Shown: piece by piece, positions 21,816-33,945 of the stretch
Numbering within the stretch: position 1 is the first letter of the stretch
Layout of the letters: every line of letters starts with the position of its first letter
From: Ephydatia muelleri
Taxonomy: Eukaryota; Porifera; Demospongiae; Spongillida; Spongillidae
Length of the DNA: 64,000 bases
NCBI GenBank assembly: GCA_013339895.1
Contig: JABACO010000001.1
Coordinates: 15,211,486-15,275,485 of the forward strand
Direction of reading: 5' to 3'
Made by a program: the position numbers and the translations under genes
Notes under the pieces: generated by a model
Database searches by the model: none
The model's input: the letters and a program-made list of their open reading frames with translations, nothing else
Told to the model about the DNA's origin: nothing

Positions 21816-22569
21816 ATGACGTGGCGGGGTGAAGATGTTGAAGCCAGAGTGATTGAAGCACAGTCAACATGCACGATTTCGGAACTGGCACCCTTGGGTC
21901 CAATCCTTACAACTCCCTCCGTGCCTGTAACTCTAACAACCCTGCACGGAGGAGCCCTCCTGCAAAGTGGTTGTCATGCGGATCGACCTGCTTGTGCTCC
22001 GGGCCTCCATTTTGCATTCATAGTAGGAGCACATTGATTGATGGGTGCCTCTCTACTGGACTCTGACTGCAGGAAGCTGGCCCGGAAAGGCGTTTATTAG
22101 AATATTTCAAACGCACGAACGCCAACATGGCGTCGGCATGCAAAGTTGCAGTGAAACATCTGGTCGGGAGTCCATTGGTGCAAAGTTGAAGCAGATAGTT
22201 GAGAGGAGCCCACTTTGGGTCCAACAGTGCTGGGATATGCATGGAGTGCGCTGTTGGCTGACATCAACCAGCAATATACTTGATGCAGTGGATGTCATTG
22301 TGACTCCCCACCACCCTTCATGGCCATTCCAGCTCCTGCCACCATTCCTGCTGAACATCTCCAGAGGTAATTATCTGATGCCACTGCCAAGAGTCTACAG
22401 AATGTAACCACAATTATTACATTAATGGCTACAATGTTGTATAGAAAATGGCTGCATTTTTTTGTGTTCCATGTGTCACTATCGTGCATGCATGAACGAA
22501 TCACTCATTAGGGTAGGAACACTTCACTACAGTCTGCATATGCCAAAATACTACTATCGTTTGAACCAT

Positions 22570-23460
22570 GATGCATACATCCCCCCACCCACCCACCCAC
22601 CCCCTCCTCCTTTAGCATTGTTTTTAAAAGTACCAAAACAACGGAGGCAAACAAAACAGAACTCTTGCGTGTATGAAGGCGAATTGCAGACCATGTGTTT
22701 GCACCTGTCCTTGTGCTTAATCAGGGAGTTGCACTTGGGACAGGCACGAATGCTTGGACACTTGAGGAGCTGATGAAAGAGTTTTGATGACTTCAGCAAA
22801 GGGGCACTTGTGGTCACCAATCCATTGACCGAAACAATCCCAGCAGAAGTCATACGCTTTGCCCGTCTTCTTAGTGCATTGCCAGCAGCGGGCCCTTGCG
22901 TCGGACGGGTCAACTCTTTCACAATAGCTATGACAGCCCGGGCACTGATGTATGTCGCTTGCAGGGTTTAGATTACAATGGTTCTCTGATAACCCTTTTT
23001 CTAGAAGTTCCAGCTCTTTACGTGTGGCCCCACACTTTGCGACAAAGCTTAGAGGCCATTCCGTACTACAGCCAGGCTGAAAACAACGTATTTCCCATTT
23101 TCGATTGTCAAACACTTCGTTTTGGCAGGTGGCCATCAGCTCATCGGGGTGAATGATATGATTGCAAAGTAGAGTCACGCACTCTAGCGTATCGTATTCC
23201 TTAAACGTGAGCATGCGAAAAAGAAAAAAAATTTGAAAGAAAAACTTGCTTTATCCAATCGAGGGATCGACAACTCTGCTGGCGCCACCAAACAAGTTGA
23301 ACCTGACACTGGTTACCCAAAGGCGGAAAGTCGCCTTAGGCTTAGACACTTTTCATCCTCCAGATCTTTCCCGCTGTACAGAAGACGCTGGTACTGGACA
23401 TCAACACCGGTTTTTTCCTTCACATTTGCTTTAAAATCTTTAACTTTCGTGTTCTGAGGG
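22570..23460 (-). pseudogene. Ubiquitin-like plus RBR (RING-IBR-RING) E3 ligase, broken
   Basis: RBR ligases transfer ubiquitin through a RING2 cysteine. Minus-strand order: a ubiquitin-like segment (23,455-23,260: NTKVKDFKANVKEKTGVDV, then QRLLYSGKDLEDEKCLSL), then one block with RING1 (CVTLLCNHIIHPDEL), IBR (CPGCHSYCER, CWQCTKKTGKAYDFCWDC) and, one frame over, RING2 (SIRACPKCNSLIKHKDRCKHM, CFVCL). The catalytic cysteine position of RING2 (the C of RCKHM) is kept. A frameshift separates IBR from RING2, near 22,750. A second, in the ubiquitin-like fold, is implied by SGSTCLVAPAE in another frame. Domain order recalls parkin, but similarity beyond the folds cannot be judged. A recently dead member of a multicopy family is likely; an unrecognised small intron is possible. 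Confidence 0.65.
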
Positions 23461-23489
23461 GGAAAAAAACATGCAAACACTTTATATCA

Positions 23490-24640
23490 CTTTCCTTTGG
23501 TCACGAATGCTCTCACCAACCTCTGGCCGAGGTCCCGAAATAACGACGATGATAGACCATCAAAACCATTGACAAAGATGGACCAGTCCGACATTCTGAA
23601 CGAGGTCAAAAGTTATTCCCCGAAACCCACTGATAATTGTAATGAGCCCCAGTTACTTAATTGCATCCACCTTACGTACTCTTGTTTTTTTTTTTGTGAG
23701 CTCTTACTGATATTGTGCTGACCATGTTTTGTTTAATAGAAACATAGCTTAATTGATTAACTGATTGGTTGCAAATAAATCTGGTTATCAATTGTAATCG
23801 AGTGAATCTTCCTCATTAACATTAATTCAATTAACATCACAATAATTTGAACTGATAAAGACACCTAACACCATCATGCAGTACCATTGTGAAGCAACCG
23901 ATAGACACGGGCAACATACAACGTCCCATATCTGCAAGTACTATCAGAGCAGCATTGTTGTGTCATGTACTCCTAAGCACTCTGCTGATGACTCTTCCCC
24001 AGTGCAGGCTCAGAGGGGAACTGTATCCTGATGGCCGCTCTTCTGTATTACAGGCTTCACTCTGTATCCAAACATCATAATCTTTGCCTGCAATAATCTT
24101 TGTTGGAGGGCCATGTAGATTATCTCTACATAAGCTGTCACCATATGATTTGGAAACTGTTCCGCATTGAGAAAGCTGAGGTTTACCCATGTCTAATCAT
24201 CCTGGTTCATGCATGACATTGCGAGAAAATCAAACGGTCAAGCATTGTGTTATTGATCTAGTTTGGAAAAATGAATTTTCAAGTGCTAATTTTAATACTG
24301 AATTACAAATATCATATTATGATTAATGGCTTATAAGCTAATGAATTTTGTTAATAACTGGCAATTACACTCACCTAATTCAATCACTGATAATCAAATA
24401 ATTCCAACATAGTGTGTAGATTATGTGGAGGTCATCAAGTTTAATAATGAAAGTGTCATAATTGGAATAATTATAGTACTTTATAGCAGGTTGTTGCACA
24501 TTAATTGTTTGTGTTAATCAAAATTATCGTTATTTATTTCAGTTAATATTAAAATCACTTAATTTTAATTTATGCTATCATTATCTGTCTAAAGTTAGGT
24601 AATGAATGAGACATGGGCAGCATATATAATGTCCCATTTC
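23490..24640. repeat. Intergenic with duplicated 0.25-kb segment, copy 1 at 23,900-24,190
   Basis: The segment 23,900-24,190 is repeated at about 24,610-24,840 (shared GTGCAGGCTCAGAGGGGAAC and TGTATCCTGATGGCC). Noncoding in both. Nothing else recognised. Confidence 0.65.
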
Positions 24641-24840
24641 TGCAAATGCTCGTTGTGTCATGCACTTCTGAGCACTCTCCTGATGTCTCTTCTCCAGTGC
24701 AGGCTCAGAGGGGAACTGTATCCTGATGGCCACTCTTCACTATACTAATATTACAGGCGCCACCTTTGAGTGTCATGTTAATTGTCACCACATGATTAGG
24801 TAACTGTTCCACATTGACAAAGCTGCTGTTTATCTTATTT

Positions 24841-27796
24841 CAACAACGTGCACATATATGTCACACTACAAATTGAGTGTTGCAGTGACTCAAAAGTCAG
24901 CCATAGGGTATGTGTGCGATTGCATTGTCTTCTGATGCTGATATGCGATTTATGCTGCATGCAGTTTTTATAACCAAAAAGATAGCCAAACATTCCCCGT
25001 CTGCGTATACTCTAGCTCAGTGTGGCTTTCATGTTGTTAGATACCTCAACAGATCTGTTCAAGTATAATGCAATACTTGCCAGCAAACTGTCCACCTGAT
25101 GAGACAGACGCTTACCTGTACTTCAGTAGAATTGAGTTGATGTGTTTTGTATCTGCAATTAAGGTAAATGACAAATGAACCTGGTGACTTTATGTGCTGT
25201 TTCAATGCATCCTTATTAGTTTTGACTATTTAGTCGCAACTGGGTTTGATAATTACCATAGAGCAGTGCAGATACTCTTGTTTCCATTCCTCTAATTGTT
25301 TGGAAAAGCCATTTCTAACACCACATGTAGCACTAGCACCAACTAGCAATGCACATGGCCACAAAGTTATACAGTTGAGAGTCTCATTCTAGTTTGGATA
25401 GAGCCACAAGCACTGTTGCTTCAGTACTAACTCACTGCTAAATACATATAAAATCAAGCATTCCTCATGGACATGATTTCAATCCCGCTATGTTCATTTC
25501 AATTGTTTCCATCTACCATCACTATCATCTCTTAAAACATCTGTGGATACAGTGTTTGTTATTTATTATGCCCTTCAAGACTAGCAATGCTGGTGTAGAT
25601 GCATATGTTTTTTTTCTCTAGTATTTGATAAGATGACCTTCAGCTTAGACAAGAAGAACAGATTTATTTACAACTCCTCCATCGGCTAATCTCTGTAGAC
25701 TTATTAAATACTGCCATGCATCTTCAGTATATGCAGCAGTCTCCCTATATTTGTCAATTTGTTATTTCTTATTTATCATTGCCTATACTGAACTCCTTTT
25801 TTAGAGGTGTTTCACGTAGAGGTATTGAAGCTTGTTTGATTTGGTGAATCGATGTTTGCATCTTGCTTACCAAGCTACCCAAATACATAGTAACTCTACT
25901 CTCAACTTTGTTTCCCAGCAATTGTATTAATAGTGTGGGTGACTTGTGCTGCTACACATATATTTGCATTATAGGAGTCATGTGACTCCATCCCCCCCTC
26001 CTTTTAACTACTTCTTCAGTGAAAATAAACATTGAGGCTGATGTCATTTTAATGAAATGACAATTTAGTGAAATGACATTTTTGACATCACTAGCTTAGG
26101 ACATTGTGCATGCAGATATAAAGACAGACATACAGTCAAAATATTATTGTCTGGTCTAAAGGACAACTAAACATTACAGGCTGAAGGAGAATTGGGACCA
26201 TGTTACTTTGCATTATGGTATTAACAAATAAAGGTATCCTGAAGATGCATGGTGGTGTGTGGAGTAAATAAGACAAACAATGTTTGTATTCAAAACAAAG
26301 GATTTCATTGTGATTCCTATATGTGGGTATGTGTGCAATGCAAATGTGTAGTTTTATATGAACAACCATCTCGAAGAATGCAGTAGTGAAAATATCTATT
26401 CCACTAATTCTTACTATTATAAACTGAACTGCTTTGCAAATTAATATTTTGTCATCTATCTCAACTTCCATTACTTTGTGTTTAACAGCCACAGGTTTAT
26501 TCATGTGTTAAATATAAATACTCCATGATTCCTAATTGGTGTTCATCATTCTTGGAGGTTACTCACCTCCCAATCAAGCACTACGAAAACACGTGAGTTC
26601 AAATTAGTTTTGTGTCTAGCTAGTACTCAAGTATTAGGATGGATTCTTAAAACCTGAGGTCTGCACATGGTTTTTATGAGCAACCCATATCGTCTTGAAA
26701 GAATTCATGAGGGGTACATGTATGTGTGCACACAGTACGTATTAGTCCCTGTGTTCAAGGTGAGTGAATGCACATGCGTACATGTGTATTTGTGCAACCT
26801 TACTTGCCTGCGCACCCTGTGTTCCAGAACGCGGGTGTATGCATGCGCAACAGGTGCTCATGAACATCAGTATGTATGTTCAACTCGTGCGGGCATGTGT
26901 GCAACCTTTTATAATCTTTATAATCTGGATTATGTATGAGCAATTTTGGGTTCGAGAATGAAGGCACATTTTCTCAAACAGTGAGGACCAGCCTGTGAAC
27001 AACTTGTGTATAGCAACAACTGCATGAGTGCATTTGTGCAACCGTATTAGAAAAATAGTACATCTGAGCAACCTGTATCATTGTGTCGAGGGTTCTTTCA
27101 GGTCGAGTCTGTGTGCAACTGTTGTGCAAAGTGAGGGAGGACTCCGGGGGACCTGCATGTGTTTGAGGTGTATGTATAGTCCGTGTGCTCTTAGTGCGTA
27201 CGAAGTGCAGATCTAACCTTTCAAAGCATACAGACACACCTATCGTTGCTTCAATGTTCTCTGACAAGGCCTCAAGGAAAACTATATACATGCCTGTTGA
27301 TACCACTTTCTTGAGAGTGTGTCCATTGATTTCATTGCGCCTTATTTAGACTGTTTCATAACGTACCTACGAGCACTACAGACTGTTGAAGTGATTCTGA
27401 CTGCATGTAACTCTGGTCAAAGTGTGGAAGCAACAGCGAGATAGCCAGTGCAATATCAAGATTAACGTCTCAAGTACTGGCGTTCATAGTTCTATGGGCT
27501 CATTATCTGTGGTGCTAAGGACAATGTGTGACACGGCTATGCTTAAGGGCACTGCTCACCACTTGCAATCTCAGGCAGCTACAGACATAAATGTATCTCT
27601 GCTAGGAATTCCACAATTTCCACAATGAGGTATTGGTAGTGTTGAAATCCTTGGTGTCTCTAGACCATACACCGCTTCACATGACCAACATTTCCATTCG
27701 AGGTGCACAAGCAATCAGTTCATGTTATTTTATCATGCAATTTCTACAAGGAGCAAAATACACCTGCACCCAGCAGCACAACCCCATCCCATGCCT
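24841..27796. other. About 3 kb AT-rich intergenic DNA, no gene recognised
   Basis: I find no convincing exon, RNA gene or transposon. A stretch near 26.76-27.12 kb repeats the phrase TGTGCAAC irregularly (at least six times), which looks like a decayed tandem repeat. Confidence 0.5.
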
Positions 27797-30281
27797 CTAC
27801 TGATCCTTCTTGTCTTCAGAATCTCCCTGAAGCGCGGACAACTCGTCCTGCATAAGAGAAAAATGGACTGAAAAGACTCGAGTGCAAGGTTAGAATGCTC
27901 GTGCAGGAGTACTGCAATGCATACTATTGCGACTGAGAGCAATACTTAAAGACGTAATGATTGCAACAGCTTTGTACTTTTTATTTTTTAAGCATCTGAT
28001 ATACATGTATGAGATCAGACAAGAGATGAACCTGTTAGTTAATTATTTTCTATCCATTGCCTACACTTCTCATACCTGTACTGCTTTGTGTTCCTCCAGC
28101 AATCGGTCGTACTCTCTCGCTGTAGCCTCTGCCTGGTTCTTCATCACCTGAAGATCAGCCTTGGCTGTATTCAATTCTGCACAGTTATACGCCGAGGTTA
28201 AACATTTTCATAACACAGCAAGTGTGTGATTTCACCATATGCACAGACCCCACGCCATACACAGACCCCACGCCATACACAGACCCCCACACCATACACA
28301 GACCCCCACATCATACACAGACCCCACGCCATACACAGACCCCATGCCATACACAGATACACAAACCATATACAGACACAGACACACAGAGATTCACCTG
28401 CTTTCAAAGCCTGATACTCCTCTGCACTGTGTTCTATTGGTGCAAGAATGAATCATACACACAGATACACACACACATGTGTTGTGTGCATACTGTACAT
28501 GTCAGAGAAAATGCCAACATACAAAATCAGTTCATAACAACCTCACAACCACATGAAGACTCACAACCTCACAACCAAATGAAGACCCACCTTCCGTTTT
28601 GGTTCCTTTTGACTGATACAAAGAATGAATAAAAAGAAATAAACAATACCACTGTCAGCTGACATGTGCCCTTCCCCTCACTCCTCCTCACCTTCTTCTC
28701 TTCCCCCTCCTTGCTTTCCATCAGCCTCTTGGCCTCTGCGCTGGCAGATTGTGCCTGCTTAATGGCTGCATCCCTGGAGGCCTCCACCTGGGCACGCTCC
28801 AAGATGAGGGTCACCAGACGTCGTATCACACTATGGGGAGTGGGAGGGGGAGGGAGGGGATAGGGAAGGAGGGAGGTGGAGGGAGGGGAGAGGAGAGAGG
28901 GAGGGAGAGGAGAGAGGGAGGGAAGGGGAGAGAGAGGGAAGGGGAGAGAGAGGAGGAAGGGGAGAGAGAGGAAAGGGGAGAGAGAGGGAAGGGGAGAGAG
29001 AGGAAGGGGAGAGAGGGATGGAGAGAGAGAATGGGTGGGAAGAGGAGGAACAGGGAGGGAAAGAGGGAGATGAGGGAAGGGAGAGGGAGAGAGAGGGAGA
29101 GGAGGGGGAGAGAGGGAGAGGAGGGGGGAGAGAGGAGAGGAGGTGGAGAGAGGGAGAGGAAGAGGAGGGGGAGAGAGGGAGAGGGAGAGGAGGGGGAGAG
29201 AGGGAGAGGATGGTGGGATAGGGAGGGAAGGGTGAGGGGAGGGAGGGTGAGAGAAGTGTGAGTGGCCTTGGAATGAGCAACTACACACATAAATCGTATG
29301 GAGTGTGGGAGTGTGGTTAAGATAGCAATTGTCTAGGTTGTCCTCGCGGCTCCAGCGTCTTCATATGTGGTGAACTGTGCATAGTACAGTGAGTCAGTGG
29401 GATCATTTCACTCATCGCAAAAGAACGTAACACGTTTTTGAAGCACTCATATTAGTCCACATGATCAAGCTGTGGAGATCAGTCATTTTGTTATTAAGAT
29501 TAAAAGGCACACATAGTCTTTGCCCTTCAGTATCTACACCTGCAGCCAGTATGAAGAGCCCATAGCATGTGACTTCACAATGCCTAGCATGTGACTCTGC
29601 AGTGCCTAGCATGTGGGACCTCACAATGCCTAGCATGTGACTCCAGAACATTGGACTGTGCACATACAGATCCCATGTATTACTGGCACTGGCACTCCCT
29701 TACAAGATGAGGAACAAGGCAAATCCAGTGATGTAGAAGTTCCTCTGACCACGATACTCCTTCGCCTGGTTGTCTAGCTTCGCATCGAGAGACTTCTGCC
29801 CTTGCGTAAGCTCCTTCTGGTGAGTCACCATGGTGCGAATAGAATCTGAAAGCAACGTGCATCGTGTATAAAAATACAACTTAGGAGTATAAGAATGCAA
29901 TGAAACACGATCATATATGCTAATTCGAAAACCACGAATGACGTAGTGTCCACAATGAACACACAAGGCGGGGCATCGGGTACGTGTACCCGCGGCCACA
30001 GGCTAAACGTCAACTCACCCAGGAATAGAACCATCAGTATCACCAACATGGTGTAGAAGGCAGTGCTCCACACCGTTTTTAGAGACTCAAAAATCCTCCA
30101 ACTGAAAACCCACTTCCATCTACAAGTAGGTAAAAACGGTAGCAACACAGAGTCAACAGCGTGCAGGCTGGGGTAGTACAAAAACTTACGTGGACGGCTT
30201 CAGAAGAGGAATTATCAACAAGAGGGTCAGAAACATCTCAAGATAGAGGCAACCAGCCACCACGGTCCACTGTAAACTCAT
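27797..30281 (-). CDS. BCAP31: B-cell receptor-associated protein 31 (BAP31 family)
   Basis: ER membrane protein that helps export and quality control of membrane proteins. Eight exons join in frame: 30281-30190, 30101-30019, 29845-29704, 28830-28692, 28612-28591, 28421-28398, 28176-28076, 27847-27797, giving about 217 residues (human about 246). The start MSLQWTVVAGCLYLEMFLTLL is a near match to the human N-terminus. Hydrophobic segments lie near residues 5-27, 41-60 and 90-110; the third is followed by the family hallmark RRLVTLI. Then comes a coiled coil (QAQSASAEAKRLMESKEGEEK; AREYDRLLEEH). It ends KKDQ, an ER-retrieval KKxx signal (human KKEE). All introns are GT-AG. The vertebrate caspase sites are not evident. 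The two 22-24 nt exons rest on frame and splice consensus only. The gene shares a 105-bp head-to-head promoter with the EF-hand gene. Confidence 0.93.
28238..28345. repeat. 18-bp minisatellite in BCAP31 intron
   Basis: About six copies of CACGCCATACACAGACCC with variants. Confidence 0.9.
28855..29260. repeat. Purine-rich (GGGAGA)n tract in BCAP31 intron
   Basis: About 400 bp of G/A on the plus strand (pyrimidine on the sense strand), immediately upstream of the acceptor of the exon beginning at 28830. It may act as an exaggerated polypyrimidine tract. A shorter tandem repeat (GCCTAGCATGTGACT, about four copies) lies at 29,580-29,645 in the same intron. Confidence 0.9.
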
Positions 30282-30386
30282 CTTTGCTATATGTGTGCGC
30301 TTTAATCAATTTGCTCTATTTATCTTATTATAAAGTAGTAATATTGGAAATAAGGTTGTTATGACAACAGTGCGAAAAAGCCTACG
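30282..30386. promoter_or_regulatory. Bidirectional promoter region, BCAP31 / EF-hand gene
   Basis: Only 105 bp separate the two divergent start codons, so core promoters and 5' untranslated regions must overlap or be very short. No TATA box is evident in a convincing position. Confidence 0.55.
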
Positions 30387-33300
30387 ATGTCGAGCGACCA
30401 GACACCGACAGATGGCTCTGCAGTACTCGGATATGTACGGGATCTGCACCCTTCCCATGTGTACAGGCTGGGGGTCGGGATATTTAAGTCTCAACCGATA
30501 AGGCGAAGAGTCGTTGAAGCGTCCCTGTTCAGTCCCCCTCACAAAGCCCCCCACGCGGAGTTAATGCGAAGGACGCTGGATGGAAAGGACGAGAAGACCA
30601 CCCGACACTCTCCCCTTCTTCCTCCCGAGATGCCTCCCGCCCAACCGCAGTCTCTGGCCGGGTCTGATGTCCGTACGTTCACGGAGGAAGACTACCACCG
30701 CTGGGTGGAGAGCCGGAGGAGTATGCGAGCGTGCTTGGAGGGGGCGGGGCTGACCAAGCGCTGGTTGCACAGCAAGGATCGGAGCGAGCTGGAGGGCGCG
30801 GTGCTGGCCAGACTTCTCGACGCGGAGAGGTGCCAACCCGTGATGGAATCTGCAGCAGAATCGAAGCCCTGTGATCAGGTTAGCTGTCATTGGAGTAGTT
30901 ATTGGTTAGCACAGTGGATACACCTTCTCATCATTGTGAAACGGCACTTAGCTTTTTTTGTGACCCAACATTTCTTTTTTTTTTTTTGGGGGGGGGGCCG
31001 GGAATTAAATTCACATGGAATTTAAATACCCACCCCCAACATCGTTCATTGAATCAAACAATTTGGGGTGGAGAAGGTTGTTAGAAGTGTTCTGTTACTT
31101 GTTGACAAAAGTTGTGTCATCCAAGAATTGGCACGAGAATAATGAAATGCTTGCAATGATGTCAACGTGACATGGAGGTACGTTCCTCTGCAGGAGGTCC
31201 CCGAGGCCACGCCTACACACCCCTCCCACAGAGAACTGAGAGCAGCGAGGCTGAAGGAGAGGAAGAGCGTGTTGAGGGAGGCAGAGAGGGCAGGGGGGAG
31301 GCTGCTCCGAGTCAGGCAGAGGCTGGTGTCCCTCCTCATGAGGGCAGATGTGCATGGGCGTGGCCGAGTCACGGAGGAGGAGCTTGCAACGGCCCTGGGA
31401 CGCGTGGGAGTGGCCCTCACCACAGAGTGCCGCCATGCCCTCACCCAAGCCCTCCTTTGCGAAGGGGAGGAGGGGAAGGTGGACTACAGGAGGATGGTGC
31501 TGGCCATCGGAGGGCGTGACGGGCGAGACAAGAATGGACTTGTTTCTTTGTTGCGTGATTACCTGGACAGACAGGACAGTGTCACCTCTAACCCAAACAC
31601 GCAGTCGCTTGGCCCCACCTCTGGCACCCCGCCATGTGACGAGAGGGAAGGGGGTGTGGCCCAGCAGAGGCTGGCAGCAAGCACCATGGAGGGAGCACAC
31701 GGGACGCTGATGACGGGGTGCAAGAGGGAGCAGGTGAAGCAGTTTGACGCGCTGTTGGAGTACTGCAGGAGCGAAGGGGTGGTACTGAACAGGGAGCTAG
31801 TCGAGAGGGGTATGTGTGCACACACACATAAACACACACATGTACATGTGCACACACATGTACATGCACACACATACACATATGCACATGCATACACATT
31901 TGCACATACACACGTACACAGACATGCACACACATAGCTCTATACAGAAATGCTCGAGTGCATTTTGTAGTTGACATTCCGAGTTAGTTGACCACTGGAA
32001 CAGTTCTGATAACCAGTTTGTGTGCATACTAGTGTGTGTGGGCACAGAATGTGTACTGCTTAATCATGTTACCAGCTGTCATGTAATCCTGTATGTGTGA
32101 CTGTATCATATGTGCATGTACGCCTGTCGTTTGCATTCTGTGTAGGTGGTTTGTGTGCTCACATGTGCTATGCATGTACAGTCAATGTGTGTGCATGTGT
32201 GTGTGTGTGTGTGTGTTGTTTTAAACGACATATGACCACACCATATGTTGTTCAAAATGCCAAATCCAACATACCATATTTTGTGTTCAATCGTTCACAA
32301 GGCACAAATTAGATTGAAATTCAAGTGTTATGGTTATGTGCATGTACACAGGGCCATATGCACTACAAGTCATGACCCATGCCCTAACACACACCCACAC
32401 ATACAGCACACGCACATATGGGAACAGACACGTATGCACACCACACACTCACGTCTCTGTGACAATACCATCCTTTCCCCTTGACTTTGCTGTCTGCCCT
32501 CTTCCCCAGCCCTTCTCTGGCCCTCAGATCACCCCGCCTCCCAGTGCCGGGACCACATGAGGCAGCCAGGACTGGACCTTCTCTCTGCCCACTTTGCAGA
32601 CCCGCCCCTGGAGGAGGCCCCCCAGGAGACGAGGTGTCTGAGGGAGGGGTTTGGGGGGGCGTACCTGGAGCTGAGGCCCAGGAGCAGGGCCAGGACCTAC
32701 ACACCCCTGTCCACGGGGAGGGCTAAAGTGGAGCCCAGGGTGGATTGCTGGCTCACCTACGAGGAGTTCCTGCGCCTCACTGAGTAAGCCGTTCGGTCGT
32801 GTAGTGTCTCCTGCTTTGGACTGTGTGTGTGTGTGTGTGTGTGCATGTGTGTGTACAGTACATGATGGGCGTAGATTTGTGTTGTCCGATTGGTCTTCAG
32901 GTAGGGTGGTGATGTGTGATTCAAAGAATAAGTGTGTGTACAGTGCAGTAGCATGTATGGTGTGTGTGTGTGTGTGTGTCTGTGCACATGCATTTGTTGG
33001 GTACACTCTCCAGGAGTGTGATGGTTTGTTCCGATTGTTCTAAGTGAAGATAGCTTGCTGCGAGACGTTTAGCATCAGACAGTTTGTTGCAAAACATTGG
33101 CAATAAAAGAACTTTCACTAGTGTGTGGAAATCACGAGTGCACCACTGCACTGCAGCAGCAGATGATCAGTGTGTACTATACATTTGAGTGGCTGTACAC
33201 CAGCCCACAGATATAGCTCCCTCACCATCACCGCTCCCCCTGCAGGCGCATTCGATCACGGCCGGGCTACAGGTACAAGTACCACGGCCCTCCCAAGAGC

Positions 33301-33534
33301 AACGCCTTCTGGCCTGGGGCACTGCTCGACAAGCTCCGGCTGTGCCTGGATGCCCCCGCCCCCTCAGGGGGTGGTGCCCCCTGCTCCGTGACCAACATCT
33401 TTCATCCCGTGGACCCCTCGAGAGTATACAACAGCAGAGCCGGACCCATGCCAACTCAGGTGATGTCGTGGCCGACAAATCAGAGTGGCTATGTGCAGTT
33501 TGGGAGTCAGGACAGGAAGCAGTATGCTGTTTGA
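30387..33534 (+). CDS. EF-hand domain protein (EFCAB12/EFHB-like)
   Basis: Four exons join in frame: 30387-30878, 31194-31809, 32510-32783, 33246-33534, giving 556 residues. N-terminal half: EEDYHRWVESRRSMRACLEG, then LTKRWLHSKDRSELE. A helix-loop-helix near residues 215-245 has the EF loop DVHGRGRVTEEE, in which ligand positions 3 and 5 are not acidic, so calcium binding is doubtful. C-terminal half: RPGYRYKYHGPPKSNAFWPG and VYNSRAGPMPTQ, which look like a conserved tail. The arrangement and length (human EFCAB12 is near 570) suggest a cilium-associated EF-hand family such as EFCAB12; EFHB is an alternative. The family name is from memory and not certain; the exon structure is well supported. 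The second donor runs into CA-rich DNA. Confidence 0.72.
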
Positions 33535-33853
33535 TATGGTTCTGATTGGAGCCCATGTGGTGCACAGGTTGAATCATTATGTGTTATAATGAATTTACTA
33601 CCAAATTAAGTTTAGTTACAAATGCATAACACCACATGGCTGCCACATATGTGACAAGAAATTATCGATTAAAATGGAGGGCTCAAAGCTTATTAACAAA
33701 ACACCCAACTTCGGAGGTAGTGTACACTGTGCCCTTCGCACCAATGCAAAAACCAATACCTGAATAATCTTGAGATTATGTTCGCAATTTTTTAGGACTA
33801 ATTTAGCAATGACTACTAGTTGCCTCACATGAAGGTACTTTCCTATTAAAACC

Positions 33854-33859
33854 TTTATT
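33854..33859 (-). terminator. Poly(A) signal of the protease gene
   Basis: AATAAA on the minus strand, about 90 nt beyond the stop codon at 33,946. It lies in the 410-bp gap between the convergent EF-hand and protease genes. Confidence 0.6.
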
Positions 33860-33945
33860 CTCAAAAAAAATAATAATACAGCATTTGCTTACAAAATTCT
33901 CACCAAACACAATCCTTCTTCCCACACGCTGCTCCCCTCCAATGA

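Noticed and set aside
28569-29290. Ser/Pro/Leu-rich and Arg/Glu/Gly-rich open frames
   Set aside because: Purine/pyrimidine repeat inside a BCAP31 intron; only 28692-28830 is a supported exon.
31559-33151. His/Thr/Cys-rich frames in the EF-hand gene introns
   Set aside because: CA/TG-rich intronic DNA between well-joined exons.
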